Assembly (NCBI RefSeq): GCF_900769625.1
Contig: NZ_CAAGHK010000096.1
Location: 1-59,708 of the forward strand
Direction of reading: 5' to 3'
DNA length: 59,708 bases
DNA from: an uncultured Clostridium sp.
GTDB taxonomy: Bacteria > Bacillota > Clostridia > Clostridiales > Clostridiaceae
Positions 45,261 to 55,395 of the stretch are shown piece by piece. The translations under genes were made by a program, and so were the position numbers. How positions within the stretch are numbered: position 1 is the first letter of the stretch; every line of letters begins with the position of its first letter. A model generated the notes under the pieces. It saw only the letters and a list, made by a program, of their open reading frames with translations. It was not told where the DNA came from and searched no databases.

Positions 45261-47888
45261 ATGACAAAGAAATACGTTTATCTTTTTAGTGAAGGAAATG
45301 CTTCAATGAGGAATCTGCTTGGAGGAAAGGGTGCAAACTTAGCTGAAATGACTAACATAGGAATTCCAGTTCCAAGTGGATTTACAGTTACAACAGAAGC
45401 ATGTACAAAATATCATGAAGATGGTCAGGAAATTTCATCTGAAATTCTAGATGAAGTATATGCAAGTTTGAAAAAGCTTGAAGAAATGACAGGTAAAAAA
45501 TTCGGAGATAATACAAATCCTCTATTAGTTTCAGTAAGATCTGGTGCAAGAGTATCAATGCCTGGTATGATGGACACTATATTAAATTTAGGATTAAACG
45601 ATATAGCCGTTGAAGCTATGGCTGGTTTAACAAACAATCCTAGATTTGCATATGATTCATATAGAAGATTTATTCAAATGTTCTCTGATGTTGTTATGGG
45701 TATAGAAAAGAGATTATTTGAAAATAAGATTGATGAAATGAAAGATAAAAATAACGTAGAGTTTGATACACAGCTGACAGCTGACAACCTTAAGGAATTA
45801 GTTGGTCAGTTTAAGGAAATTTATAAAAAGGAAAAAGGCGAAGATTTTCCTCAAGATCCAAAAGTACAGTTAGTTGAATCAATTAAAGCAGTATTTAGAT
45901 CATGGGAAAATCCAAGAGCTATCGTATATAGAAGATTAAATGATATACCAGGAAGCTGGGGAACTGCAGTTAATGTTCAACAAATGGTATTTGGTAATAA
46001 AGGTGAAACTTCAGGAACAGGAGTTATTTTCTCAAGAAACCCTGCAACTGGTGAAAAAGGTATCTTTGGCGAATACTTGATGAATGCTCAAGGTGAAGAT
46101 GTTGTTGCAGGTATCAGAACACCACAACCAATAGGAAAGCTGGAAGAACAAAATTCGGAAATCTACAAGCAATTGGTAGGAATTATTAATACATTAGAAA
46201 CTCATTATAAAGATATGCAGGACATGGAAATAACAATTGAAGAAGGTAAGCTATACTTTTTACAAACAAGAAATGGTAAGAGAACAGCTCAGGCAGCATT
46301 AAAGATTGCTGTTGATTTAGTTGCTGAAGGTATGCTGACTAAAGAGGAAGCAATACTAAAGGTTGAACCAAAACAGTTAGATACATTATTACATCCAGCA
46401 TTTTATACTGAAGATTTAAAGAATGCACAGCCAATAGCAAAAGGTCTTCCAGCCTCTCCAGGAGCAGCATGTGGTAAGATTGCATTTACTGCTGATGAAG
46501 CTAAAGAAAGAGCAGCACTTGGTGAAGATGTAGTATTAGTAAGATTAGAGACTTCACCAGAAGATATCGAAGGTATGATAGCAGCTAAAGGTATTCTTAC
46601 TGTAAGAGGGGGAATGACTTCCCATGCAGCAGTTGTTGCCAGAGGTATGGGAGCTTGTTGCGTAGCAGGATGCGGAGCTATTAAAGTTGATGAAAGTAAG
46701 AAAACTGTTGAAGTTGGTGGAAAAGTATATACCGATCAGGATTATATATCTTTAGATGGTACAACTGGTAATGTATATGGTGAAAAGATAAAGACAGTAA
46801 CTCCAGAAATTTCAGGTCATTTTGCAACATTTATGGGATGGGCTGATGAAATAAGAAAATTAAAAGTTAGAACTAATGCAGATACTCCAAGAGATGCTAA
46901 TCAGGCAGTTGAGTTTGGGGCAGAAGGTGTAGGACTTTGCAGAACTGAGCATATGTTCTTTGCAGAAGATAGAATTATGGCTGTAAGACAAATGATTACC
47001 TCAAAAGATGTAGAACAGAGAAAAGTTGCATTAGCTAAGATATTACCAATGCAGAAATCAGATTTCAAGGGTATTTATGAAGCACTCAAGGGAATGCCAG
47101 TTACAATAAGATTATTGGATCCACCATTACATGAATTTTTACCAAATGCAGATGAAGAAATTGCAGCATTAGCTAAGGAAATGGGAATAACTTTTGATGA
47201 ATTAAAGGCTACTGTAGCTGAACTGCACGAATTTAACCCTATGATGGGTCACAGAGGATGCCGTTTAGCAGTAACTTATCCTGAAATCGCTGAAATGCAG
47301 ACTAGAGCTATAATTGAAGCTGCTATTGAAGTAAATAAGGAAAAAGGATACAGCATAGTTCCTGAAATTATGGTTCCTTTAGTTGGTGAAATTAAAGAAT
47401 TAAAATATGTTAAAGATGTTATAGTTAAAACAGCTGACAAAGTTATTGCTGAAAATAACGTTGACTTAAAATATAAAGTTGGTACTATGATAGAAATACC
47501 AAGAGCTGCTTTAACTGCTGATTTAATAGCAAAAGAAGCTGAATTCTTCTCATTTGGTACAAATGATTTAACTCAGATGACATTTGGATTCTCAAGAGAC
47601 GATGCAGCTAAGTTCTTATCTTCATACTATGATAAGAAGATTTACGAACAAGATCCATTTGCTAAGTTAGACCAAACTGGTGTTGGTCAGCTTATTAAGA
47701 TTGCTACTGAAAAAGGAAGGGTAACTCGTCCTGACATTCATCTTGGAATATGTGGAGAACATGGCGGAGATCCATCATCAATTGAATTCTGTCATAATGT
47801 TGGATTAGATTATGTATCATGTTCACCATTCAGAGTTCCACTTGCAAGACTTGCTGCAGCACAGGCTCAGGTTAAAAATCCAAGATAA
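45261..47888 (+). CDS. ppdK: Pyruvate, phosphate dikinase
   Basis: PPDK interconverts pyruvate, ATP and Pi with PEP, AMP and PPi. The 875-residue protein has an N-terminal ATP-grasp domain (VSVRSGARVSMPGMMDTILNLG), the phospho-carrier motif GGMTSHAAVVARGMG with His455 (the same position as in the C. symbiosum enzyme), and a C-terminal TIM barrel ending GICGEHGGDPSSIEF. Length is standard. GAGGGAG precedes the ATG. It lies 115 bases behind the CcpN-like gene. A terminator follows. Confidence 0.98.
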   Translation: MTKKYVYLFSEGNASMRNLLGGKGANLAEMTNIGIPVPSGFTVTTEACTKYHEDGQEISSEILDEVYASLKKLEEMTGKKFGDNTNPLLVSVRSGARVSMPGMMDTILNLGLNDIAVEAMAGLTNNPRFAYDSYRRFIQMFSDVVMGIEKRLFENKIDEMKDKNNVEFDTQLTADNLKELVGQFKEIYKKEKGEDFPQDPKVQLVESIKAVFRSWENPRAIVYRRLNDIPGSWGTAVNVQQMVFGNKGETSGTGVIFSRNPATGEKGIFGEYLMNAQGEDVVAGIRTPQPIGKLEEQNSEIYKQLVGIINTLETHYKDMQDMEITIEEGKLYFLQTRNGKRTAQAALKIAVDLVAEGMLTKEEAILKVEPKQLDTLLHPAFYTEDLKNAQPIAKGLPASPGAACGKIAFTADEAKERAALGEDVVLVRLETSPEDIEGMIAAKGILTVRGGMTSHAAVVARGMGACCVAGCGAIKVDESKKTVEVGGKVYTDQDYISLDGTTGNVYGEKIKTVTPEISGHFATFMGWADEIRKLKVRTNADTPRDANQAVEFGAEGVGLCRTEHMFFAEDRIMAVRQMITSKDVEQRKVALAKILPMQKSDFKGIYEALKGMPVTIRLLDPPLHEFLPNADEEIAALAKEMGITFDELKATVAELHEFNPMMGHRGCRLAVTYPEIAEMQTRAIIEAAIEVNKEKGYSIVPEIMVPLVGEIKELKYVKDVIVKTADKVIAENNVDLKYKVGTMIEIPRAALTADLIAKEAEFFSFGTNDLTQMTFGFSRDDAAKFLSSYYDKKIYEQDPFAKLDQTGVGQLIKIATEKGRVTRPDIHLGICGEHGGDPSSIEFCHNVGLDYVSCSPFRVPLARLAAAQAQVKNPR

Positions 47889-47920
47889 TTAGTATAGAAA
47901 ATTATGTTTAGAATAAGAAT

Positions 47921-47952
47921 GGGCTATTGTATATCTGCAATAGTCCGTTTTT
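47921..47952 (+). terminator. Terminator of ppdK
   Basis: GGGCTATTG (47921-47929) pairs with CAATAGTCC (47938-47946) with one G-U, followed by GTTTTTA. Confidence 0.85.
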
Positions 47953-48006
47953 ATGTAAGTATTTATATGAGAATAATTTAGATGGAAAATTATAATTGAT
48001 TATAAT

Positions 48007-48037
48007 AAATCACCTTAATAAAGTTTTAAGGTGATTT
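48007..48037. terminator. Inverted repeat, probable terminator of the minus-strand CotS-like gene
   Basis: AAATCACCTTA (48007-48017) and TAAGGTGATTT (48027-48037) form an 11-bp perfect stem between convergent genes. Confidence 0.7.
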
Positions 48038-48059
48038 AAATTATATATACAGTTGTTGT

Positions 48060-49106
48060 TTATAATTTCAAAGCATCTATTATGTTTAGTGCAAAATCAT
48101 ACTGATAATCTGTTTTAGAGACAGCACTGTTAAGCAGGGTTAAAAAGGAATTTTTATTACATTTGTGAATATTTTTAAAATAGTCACGTGATATTTTCCA
48201 GTATTTTTGAGGAAAACATATATATGAAACTATATAATAGATGTCTGCATCTGTAAGTAGTGTTATTTTTCTATATGTTTCAAGGATTTTTAATGATAAA
48301 TCCAGGTTCCATTTTGTATTTTCTCTTTTTAAAAGACGTCGAAGAAAATAGGATAAATCTTTAGCACAGTAATCCATTTTGCATTTATCAAAATCAATAA
48401 TCCATGGGTCATTGTCTTCGGGAATAATTATATTTTTATTTACATAATCTCCATGGCATAAAGAACGGCTGAGCTGGTTAGTATCAATTTTATTAGATAT
48501 GTCCACAGAAATTTTAGCTAAGCGGAAGTTTAAATCAAATTCTGAAATAAACTTTTTGGAGAATTTATCTTTATATTTGAAAGAATCATTAGATGACTTT
48601 AGTAAATCCTGAAAATGTCTTAAGGTTGATATGTAGTAATCATCAAATCCTTCTTTTAAACTGCTTCCTAAAATAGGTTTGAAGTTTCTTGATATAGAGT
48701 GAATCTGAGCTAGTTTTTTTATTGATATTTCTATATGATTCATGTTATCAAAAGAACATTTTTCTCCCTCAATCCATGGAGTTAATATGAATAGCATGTT
48801 ATCAAATTGTACAAACCTGTTATTATCAACAGTAGGAAGTAATTTGGGCACACGTATATTATTGCGGTAGAGCCATTCTATTGCAGAATATACATATAAT
48901 AAATCTGCTAATTCATAGTAAACTTTTTTTAAACAGAAACTCTCATCTTGAGAGTCAATTCTGTAGACTGCTCTTTGTTTTTCTGTATCCTTAAATTTAA
49001 TTATTGAAACGCTGGCGTCTTTTAAATTAAATTTTGGGAGAACATATTTTTTTATAATATCAGGTGAAAGACTGGAATTCTGCAAAGCTTGAAATTCACT
49101 ATTCAT
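48060..49106 (-). CDS. CotS/YsxE-family spore coat kinase-like protein
   Basis: The 348-residue protein has the aminoglycoside-phosphotransferase-like fold of the CotS family: an N-lobe with AVYRIDSQDESFCLKKV, the catalytic loop LCHGDYVNKNII, and the metal loop WIIDFDKCKMDYCAKDL. In Bacillus such proteins are coat components; whether they phosphorylate a substrate is not known. AAGGAGG lies 5 bases before the ATG. It is a lone minus-strand gene between ppdK and dgt, probably expressed late in the mother cell. Confidence 0.82.
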   Translation of the reverse strand: MNSEFQALQNSSLSPDIIKKYVLPKFNLKDASVSIIKFKDTEKQRAVYRIDSQDESFCLKKVYYELADLLYVYSAIEWLYRNNIRVPKLLPTVDNNRFVQFDNMLFILTPWIEGEKCSFDNMNHIEISIKKLAQIHSISRNFKPILGSSLKEGFDDYYISTLRHFQDLLKSSNDSFKYKDKFSKKFISEFDLNFRLAKISVDISNKIDTNQLSRSLCHGDYVNKNIIIPEDNDPWIIDFDKCKMDYCAKDLSYFLRRLLKRENTKWNLDLSLKILETYRKITLLTDADIYYIVSYICFPQKYWKISRDYFKNIHKCNKNSFLTLLNSAVSKTDYQYDFALNIIDALKL

Positions 49107-49371
49107 AAGAACCTCCTTATATAAGAATAATATGAATTTATAAGAAATTCTAAATACATTGATAGAAGTTATTTTTTTGTTAATTAATGAAAAGTATATA
49201 TTAAAGCTTTCATTATTATTAATATTAAGAGGTGTAAGTTAATATACATAGAAAAGTCAATAAAAATTTTAAAAAAATCTATAAAAGTATAGTATTTTAA
49301 TAATAATTGTAAATAATAAAAGTATGTCATAATTAGAGGAAAATAATGAAAGATATAGAATACATTAAAAA
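49107..49371. other. Divergent intergenic region
   Basis: This is AT-rich DNA between the CotS-like gene and dgt. I see no clear promoter pair or repeat. Confidence 0.45.
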
Positions 49372-49383
49372 GAGGTGATTTAT

Positions 49384-50409
49384 ATGAATGTAAGAGAAAA
49401 AATTGAAAGTTTTGAAAGCTTGACACTGATAAAAGAAGCTGCATTTTCAAAGTTATCTTCGGGACGAAAAATAAAGGAAGAGTCTGATGATATGAGAACA
49501 TGCTATATGCAGGATAGGGATAAAATAATACAGAGTAAATCTTTCAGAAGGCTTAAGCATAAAACTCAAGTATATATAAAAACCTCGGGAGATCATTATA
49601 GAACTCGTCTTACCCATACATTGGAAGTGTCTCAGGTTGCAAGAAATATAGGCATCGGAATCGGGTTAAATGAAAACTTAATTGAGGCCATTGCTTTAGG
49701 GCATGATTTGGGTCATGTTGCATTTGCTCATACTGGTGAAGAAGTGTTAAATAAATATTTAGATGGTGGATTCAGGCATAATGAGCAGAGCGTAAGAGTT
49801 GTCAGCAAGCTTGAAAACAACGGAACAGGACTTAATCTGACCAATGAAGTTGTCAATGGAATTCTACATCACAGCGGACTTGGCACAACGAAAGATATCA
49901 TAACACTTGAGGGTATAGTGGTTAAGATTAGTGATAAAATGGCATATTTAAATCATGATATAGATGATTCAATAAGAGCAGGTCTGTTGACGATAGATGA
50001 CATACCGTGTGATATAGTTAAGGTATTAGGTAATACTTCGGCAGATAGATTGAATATACTTATAAAAGACTTTGTAAACACTTCAAACAAAAACATTAAA
50101 AATGGAGTGATTAAAATTGGGCTGAGCAGTGAAATTGATGAAGCAATGGTTGAACTGCGAAGGTTTATGTTTAAAAATGTATATCATGGAGAACAATTAA
50201 AGGAAGAACGAAATAAAGCAAAGTTTATATTAGAACAACTAATAAATCATTTTGAAAAACATCCAGATGCAATGCCACAATTTTATCGAGACATAGTTGA
50301 AGAGGAAGGTTTCCAAAGAGGTGTGGCCGATTATATTGCCGGGATGAGTGATGATTACTGTCTATCATTATTTAATAAAATTTTTGTACCTAAAATGGTA
50401 ATAGATTAA
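49384..50409 (+). CDS. dgt: dGTP triphosphohydrolase-like protein (HD superfamily)
   Basis: The 341-residue HD hydrolase has R-x-H-T-LEVSQVARNI, the HD pair GHDLGHVAFAHTGE, and a later ILHHSGL helix. The family cleaves dNTPs to nucleosides and triphosphate. GAGGTGATT precedes ATG 49384; a GTG nine bases earlier lies within that site. It sits directly before dnaG, its usual clostridial position, and may tune dNTP pools at priming; that link is inference. Confidence 0.93.
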   Translation: MNVREKIESFESLTLIKEAAFSKLSSGRKIKEESDDMRTCYMQDRDKIIQSKSFRRLKHKTQVYIKTSGDHYRTRLTHTLEVSQVARNIGIGIGLNENLIEAIALGHDLGHVAFAHTGEEVLNKYLDGGFRHNEQSVRVVSKLENNGTGLNLTNEVVNGILHHSGLGTTKDIITLEGIVVKISDKMAYLNHDIDDSIRAGLLTIDDIPCDIVKVLGNTSADRLNILIKDFVNTSNKNIKNGVIKIGLSSEIDEAMVELRRFMFKNVYHGEQLKEERNKAKFILEQLINHFEKHPDAMPQFYRDIVEEEGFQRGVADYIAGMSDDYCLSLFNKIFVPKMVID

Positions 50410-50625
50410 AATTATGAAATTTATTTTTATTTGTAATTTAAAAGAGGAATTTAAAATAAAATAAAGAATAATAACATAGGTATTGCAATTTGCAGAATTA
50501 TTTATTAGACAAATTGCGTTAATATATTTTATAATAAATTTTTATTAAAAATTAGAAGGAAAACAATGTATAATGTCGAATAATATATAATTGTTGAAAA
50601 ATGCAGTAGGGAGGGAGATGTCTCC

Positions 50626-52401
50626 TTGCAAATACGTGAAGAAGTACTTGAAAGAATTAAGCAGGAAAATGATATTGTTGATATTATTTCAGAAAATGTG
50701 CGATTAAAAAAATCAGGCAGAAATTATGTTGGATTATGCCCATTTCATAATGATAAATCTCCATCATTAAGTGTATCGCAGGATAAACAGATATATAAAT
50801 GTTTTTCATGTGGTGAAGCAGGAAATGTAATAACTTTTGTAATGAAATACAAAAAGCTGACTTTCCAGGAAGCAGCAAAGTATTTAGCTGACAAGGCAGG
50901 AATTCCACTGGAAACTGGGAATTCAAGAGAATCTCAGATTACTAAAAAGAAGGACTTATTATATAAGGTAAATACTGAGGCAGCAAGGTATTATTTTTAT
51001 AATTTGCAGAGAACTTCTTTTGCAAAAGAATATTTTTTGAAAAGAGGAATAAAAGAAGAAGTAATAAAACGCTTCGGACTTGGTTATGCACAGGATGGAT
51101 GGCACAATTTAATAGCGTACTTACGAAAAAAGGGCTTCAATGATAATCTTTTATTAGAAGCAGGATTAATTTCAAAAAGTGAAAAAAGCGGAAATACATA
51201 TGACAGATTTAGAAACAGAGTGATGTTTCCTGTATTTGATGTCAGGGGAAAAGTTATTGGATTTGGAGGAAGAGTCTTAGATGATTCAAAACCTAAATAT
51301 CTTAATTCACCTGAAACGGTTGTTTTTCACAAAGGTACGAATTTATATGGATTGAATTTTGCAACTAAGAATAAATTGGAACAGGATTATATCATTATAG
51401 TTGAAGGATATATGGATTTAATATCACTTCATCAGCATGGGATAACAAATACAGTAGCATCGCTAGGGACTGCACTGACTATTAATCAAGCAAGATTATT
51501 AAAAAGATATGTAAATAAAGTAATAATATCATATGATGCCGATGTGGCAGGTCAGACAGCTACACTTAGAGGTCTTGAAATCCTAAGAAATGCAGGCTTT
51601 GATGTAAAGGTACTAAAAGTACCACAGGGAAAAGATCCCGATGAATTTGTAAGAAACAATGGAAAAGATGCTTTTTTAAGATTAGTTGATAATGCACTGC
51701 CTTTAATTGAATATAGAATTAAAAAGGCAGCAGAAGGTATTAATTTAAGAGATAACAATGAACTTGTAAAGTATGGAGAGAGATTTGCAGAAATATTAGC
51801 AGATTTGAATCCTATAGAAAAAGATGTATATATAAAGAAGATTTCAGAAGAAACTTCAATAAAAGAACAGGCAATATATGACCTTCTTTCTCAGGTAATG
51901 GCGAAAGATCAAAAAGAAAATAATTTCATGAATAAAAAGGCAGATTATGGAACAAAATTATATGTAGAACCAGGATATTTAAAAGCTGAAAGGACATTGA
52001 TAAAGTTAATGTTCCAGGATGAATATTTTGATGAACTACAGGAACTTATAAAAGTTGGAGATTTTGTATTAGACTCACATAATAAAATTTATTCATTAAT
52101 ATTACAGAGCAAAAATGAGGATACTAATAACATAGTATCATATTTAGAAAGTCGTTGTGATGATATAGAAAGCTCAAAAGAATTAATAAAGATAAAAGAG
52201 CAGGAAATTTTAGATTTTACTGATAAAGACAGAGTTATTAAAGATTATATGAAGGAAGTTCATAGTTATAAGCTTAAAAATAAAATAGAAGATCTTAAAA
52301 AGAAGCAGAAGGTGCTAGAACAAGAAGGAAAATTCCAGGAAACTATTGAAATAGCAATGGAATTAACAAGACTTATACAGAGTCTAAAAAGGGGAGAATG
52401 A
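50626..52401 (+). CDS. dnaG: DNA primase
   Basis: The 591-residue primase has an N-terminal zinc finger (Cys38, His41, Cys59, Cys62), a TOPRIM core with IVEGYMD and SYDADVAGQ, and a C-terminal helicase-binding domain. The TTG start has GGGAGGGAGA upstream. That site overlaps a short self-complementary GGAG-ATGT-CTCC immediately before the start, which could weaken translation. rpoD follows after 36 bases: the dnaG-rpoD macromolecular synthesis operon. Confidence 0.97.
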   Translation: MQIREEVLERIKQENDIVDIISENVRLKKSGRNYVGLCPFHNDKSPSLSVSQDKQIYKCFSCGEAGNVITFVMKYKKLTFQEAAKYLADKAGIPLETGNSRESQITKKKDLLYKVNTEAARYYFYNLQRTSFAKEYFLKRGIKEEVIKRFGLGYAQDGWHNLIAYLRKKGFNDNLLLEAGLISKSEKSGNTYDRFRNRVMFPVFDVRGKVIGFGGRVLDDSKPKYLNSPETVVFHKGTNLYGLNFATKNKLEQDYIIIVEGYMDLISLHQHGITNTVASLGTALTINQARLLKRYVNKVIISYDADVAGQTATLRGLEILRNAGFDVKVLKVPQGKDPDEFVRNNGKDAFLRLVDNALPLIEYRIKKAAEGINLRDNNELVKYGERFAEILADLNPIEKDVYIKKISEETSIKEQAIYDLLSQVMAKDQKENNFMNKKADYGTKLYVEPGYLKAERTLIKLMFQDEYFDELQELIKVGDFVLDSHNKIYSLILQSKNEDTNNIVSYLESRCDDIESSKELIKIKEQEILDFTDKDRVIKDYMKEVHSYKLKNKIEDLKKKQKVLEQEGKFQETIEIAMELTRLIQSLKRGE

Positions 52402-52437
52402 GGTTAAAAGGTTGTAACGGAAGGAGGCAAATTTATT

Positions 52438-53538
52438 ATGGAACAAAAAGAAAAGGTAAAAGCTAAAGATGATAAGAATGACAGAAGTGTTACAATGTCA
52501 GCAATTAAAGAATTATTAGATAAAGGTAAGAAAAATGGATCTTTAACATATAAAGAAATTATGGAAGTAATGGACCATATTGATTTAAGTCCAGAGCAGA
52601 TTGAAAAAATATATGAAGCATTAGAAATGATGAACATAGAAATTATCGGTGAAGGCAATGAAGCAGCTGAGGTAGAAGAAGAAATTGATTTATCAGTTCC
52701 AGAGGGTATTGCAATTGATGACCCTGTAAGAATGTATTTGAAGGAAATTGGTAAAGTTCCTTTATTATCTTCAGAGCAGGAAATAGAATACGCTCAGCAG
52801 ATTGAAGAAGGTAATCAGAGGGCAAAGAAGAAGCTTGCTGAAGCTAACTTAAGACTTGTTGTAAGTATAGCAAAAAGATATGTCGGAAGAGGCATGCTGT
52901 TCCTAGATTTAATTCAGGAAGGTAATTTAGGACTCATCAAGGCAGTTGAAAAGTTCGATTACAGAAAAGGATATAAATTCTCTACTTATGCTACATGGTG
53001 GATAAGACAGGCGATAACAAGAGCTATTGCAGATCAGGCAAGAACTATAAGAATTCCAGTTCATATGGTTGAAACTATCAATAAGCTTATAAGAGTTCAA
53101 AGACAATTACTACAGGAATTAGGAAGAGATCCATTCCCAGAAGAAATTTCAAAAGTTATGGATCTTCCAGTAGATAAGGTTCGTGAAATTCAAAAGATTG
53201 CACAGGAACCAGTATCACTTGAAACTCCTATAGGTGAAGAAGAAGATTCACATTTAGGTGACTTTATACCAGATGATGAAGCACCAGCACCAGCAGAAGC
53301 TGCAGCATTTACAATGCTTAAAGAACAGCTTATAAATGTATTAGATACATTAACACCAAGAGAAGAAAAAGTCTTAAGATTAAGATTTGGTTTAGATGAT
53401 GGAAGAGCAAGAACTCTTGAGGAAGTTGGTAAAGAATTCAATGTAACAAGAGAAAGAATAAGACAAATTGAAGCTAAAGCTTTAAGAAAATTAAGACACC
53501 CATCAAGAAGTAAAAAGTTAAAAGATTACTTAGATTAA
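52438..53538 (+). CDS. rpoD: RNA polymerase primary sigma factor SigA
   Basis: The 366-residue vegetative sigma factor has region 1.1 (N-terminal), 1.2 (DDPVRMYLKEIGKVPLL), region 2 (FLDLIQEGNLGLIKAVEKFD, YATWWIRQAI), 3 and 4 (LEEVGKEFNVTRERIRQIE). AAGGAGG lies upstream of the ATG. It is co-transcribed with dnaG. Confidence 0.98.
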   Translation: MEQKEKVKAKDDKNDRSVTMSAIKELLDKGKKNGSLTYKEIMEVMDHIDLSPEQIEKIYEALEMMNIEIIGEGNEAAEVEEEIDLSVPEGIAIDDPVRMYLKEIGKVPLLSSEQEIEYAQQIEEGNQRAKKKLAEANLRLVVSIAKRYVGRGMLFLDLIQEGNLGLIKAVEKFDYRKGYKFSTYATWWIRQAITRAIADQARTIRIPVHMVETINKLIRVQRQLLQELGRDPFPEEISKVMDLPVDKVREIQKIAQEPVSLETPIGEEEDSHLGDFIPDDEAPAPAEAAAFTMLKEQLINVLDTLTPREEKVLRLRFGLDDGRARTLEEVGKEFNVTRERIRQIEAKALRKLRHPSRSKKLKDYLD

Positions 53539-53563
53539 GCACCTTTTTTAGGTGCTTCTTCCT
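53537..53563 (+). terminator. Terminator of dnaG-rpoD
   Basis: AAGCACC (53537-53543) pairs with GGTGCTT (53551-53557), overlapping the rpoD stop; the tail CTTCCTT is only moderately T-rich. Confidence 0.75.
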
Positions 53564-53660
53564 TATTATAAAATAAAGTAAGTTCGCATAATGGGGAAAA
53601 ATATTTAATGTGAGAATATATTTAATAAATTATTGGATTTTTAATTTCTTAAATATGTTG

Positions 53661-53811
53661 TAATTGACAATTAAGATGAAAATCCTTAAAGGATTTTTAT
53701 GTTATATGTAAAAAGAATATATAATAAAAGCTACAAAAGAAAAGTTGATAATTAGTGGTTATTTATAGTGAAGAATTTAACTATAAAATGTTAATTGTTA
53801 ACTGTAAACTA
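53661..53811. repeat. MITE-like element: heptamers, AAAATCC hairpin, inverted heptamers
   Basis: The left arm is TAATTGA, CAATTAA (53661-53674), followed by GATGAAAATCC..GGATTTT (hairpin 53679-53697). The right arm is TTAATTG, TTAACTG, TAAACTA (53791-53811). This 150-bp unit lies just upstream of the trmK ribosome binding site. It is the most complete copy with both arms and the standard hairpin. Confidence 0.78.
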
Positions 53812-53829
53812 AATAAAAGTGGTGATGAA

Positions 53830-54522
53830 ATGGAAGTAAGTAAAAGATTAAATTGGATATTAAATAAGATGGATAAGTGTGATGCAATCATGGATGTTGG
53901 AACAGACCATGGATATATAGCAATAGAATTAATAAAAAGAAATTTAGTAGATAAGGTTATTGCATCAGATATAAATAAGGACCCTTTAAATAAAGCTAAG
54001 CTTAATGTATCTTTGGAAGGGTTGAGCAGCAAAGTCGATTTGAGACTTGGAGGTGGTCTTGCACCTTTAAAGAATGATGAAGTGCAAGGTGTATTAATAG
54101 CTGGTATGGGCGGAAATCTTATAAAAGATATATTAGAAAAAGATATTGAAAAGGTTAAGAACATGGATTATATTGTACTTCAGCCAGCACAAAATCCAGA
54201 GGTACTTAGAGAATATCTGTATACTGGAAATTATGAAGTTTTTGATGAAGATGTATGCGAAGATGAAGGCAAATATTATGAATTGTTTAAAGTGAAATAT
54301 AAAGAAAATAGTTCTACTAAATTAGAAGAAATTTTTTATGAAATAAGTCCGGTACTATTAAATAAAAAGAGCGGAGTTTTTAAGAATTATCTTGTGGAAA
54401 AGGCAGATAAGTATAGGAAAGTACATAGTTTTATAAAAGATAATACTGAACATGCACTGGCTAGAAAAAAAGAGCTGGATAATAAGATTGAAATAATTGA
54501 AAATTTATTAAAAACATTTTAG
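53830..54522 (+). CDS. trmK: tRNA (adenine-N1)-methyltransferase, A22
   Basis: TrmK methylates A22 in tRNA with SAM. The 230-residue protein has the SAM motif MDVGTDHGYIAIELIKR, the GMGGNLIKDIL motif, and LQPAQNPEVLREYL, then a C-terminal coiled coil. ATG 53830 follows GGTGATGA; the frame runs further upstream into the repeat element without a ribosome binding site. It is paired with nif3 as in most Firmicutes. Confidence 0.95.
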   Translation: MEVSKRLNWILNKMDKCDAIMDVGTDHGYIAIELIKRNLVDKVIASDINKDPLNKAKLNVSLEGLSSKVDLRLGGGLAPLKNDEVQGVLIAGMGGNLIKDILEKDIEKVKNMDYIVLQPAQNPEVLREYLYTGNYEVFDEDVCEDEGKYYELFKVKYKENSSTKLEEIFYEISPVLLNKKSGVFKNYLVEKADKYRKVHSFIKDNTEHALARKKELDNKIEIIENLLKTF

Positions 54523-54534
54523 GAGCAGATTTTA

Positions 54535-55323
54535 ATGAGTAAGGTTATCGATATATCAAAGAAAATAGAAAAAATGGCACCTGTATTTCTTAAAGAAGAT
54601 TATGATAATGTAGGAATAATGGTTGGTGACCCACAGCAGGATGTTAAAAAGGTGCTACTTGCACTTGATTGTACAAATGAAGTTATTACCGAGGCAGTGG
54701 AAAATAAATGTGATATGATAATAGCTCATCACCCATTGCTTTTTAGAAGACCTAGGAGCATTGTTAAGGGTGAACTTCTAGGAGATAAGGTTTTTAAACT
54801 TATAAAAGAGGATATAACTTTATATGCATGCCATACAAATCTTGATTCAGCGAGAAATGGAATAAATGAAACTATTGTCAAGATGCTTGGATTTGAAAGT
54901 GATGAAATCATAGAACCTCATGATAAAAATAATAAGGACTGTGGTATAGGCAGGATTATCAGATTGAATGAAAGTATAACACTAAATGATGTTATTTATA
55001 AAGTAAAAAATAATCTCAGTATAAAGAATTTAAGAGTTGCTAAAGGTAGAGATGAAATAAAGACTATTGCAGTTATCAATGGCAGTGGTCAGGATTTCTT
55101 TAGTTCGGCGGAAAGACTTGGAGCTGACTGTATAATAACAGGGGACACGACATATCACTTTGTGAGTGATTATAAGGAAATGGGTATAAATATAATTGAT
55201 GCTGGACATTTTGGAACTGAATTTACTGTGTTTTTAAAGACTCTTGAGTTCTTAAAAGATGAATTTACTGATGTTGAATTCATAAGTTCTACTAAATCTA
55301 AAGATCCATACGAATTTATATAA
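54535..55323 (+). CDS. Nif3-like dinuclear metal protein (YqfO family)
   Basis: The 262-residue protein has the metal-binding motifs IIAHHPLLFR, CHTNLDSARNGIN, and a C-terminal DAGHFGTE. It is sometimes labelled GTP cyclohydrolase 1 type 2, which is not secure. It lacks the inserted PII-like domain of the longer Bacillus YqfO. AGGAG lies upstream; 12 bases separate it from trmK. Confidence 0.92.
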   Translation: MSKVIDISKKIEKMAPVFLKEDYDNVGIMVGDPQQDVKKVLLALDCTNEVITEAVENKCDMIIAHHPLLFRRPRSIVKGELLGDKVFKLIKEDITLYACHTNLDSARNGINETIVKMLGFESDEIIEPHDKNNKDCGIGRIIRLNESITLNDVIYKVKNNLSIKNLRVAKGRDEIKTIAVINGSGQDFFSSAERLGADCIITGDTTYHFVSDYKEMGINIIDAGHFGTEFTVFLKTLEFLKDEFTDVEFISSTKSKDPYEFI

Positions 55324-55395
55324 GTTATTTACATTGTATTAATTTACGCATAGTATCATATAATATTGCAATAGAACAATATTATGGAGTGTAGT

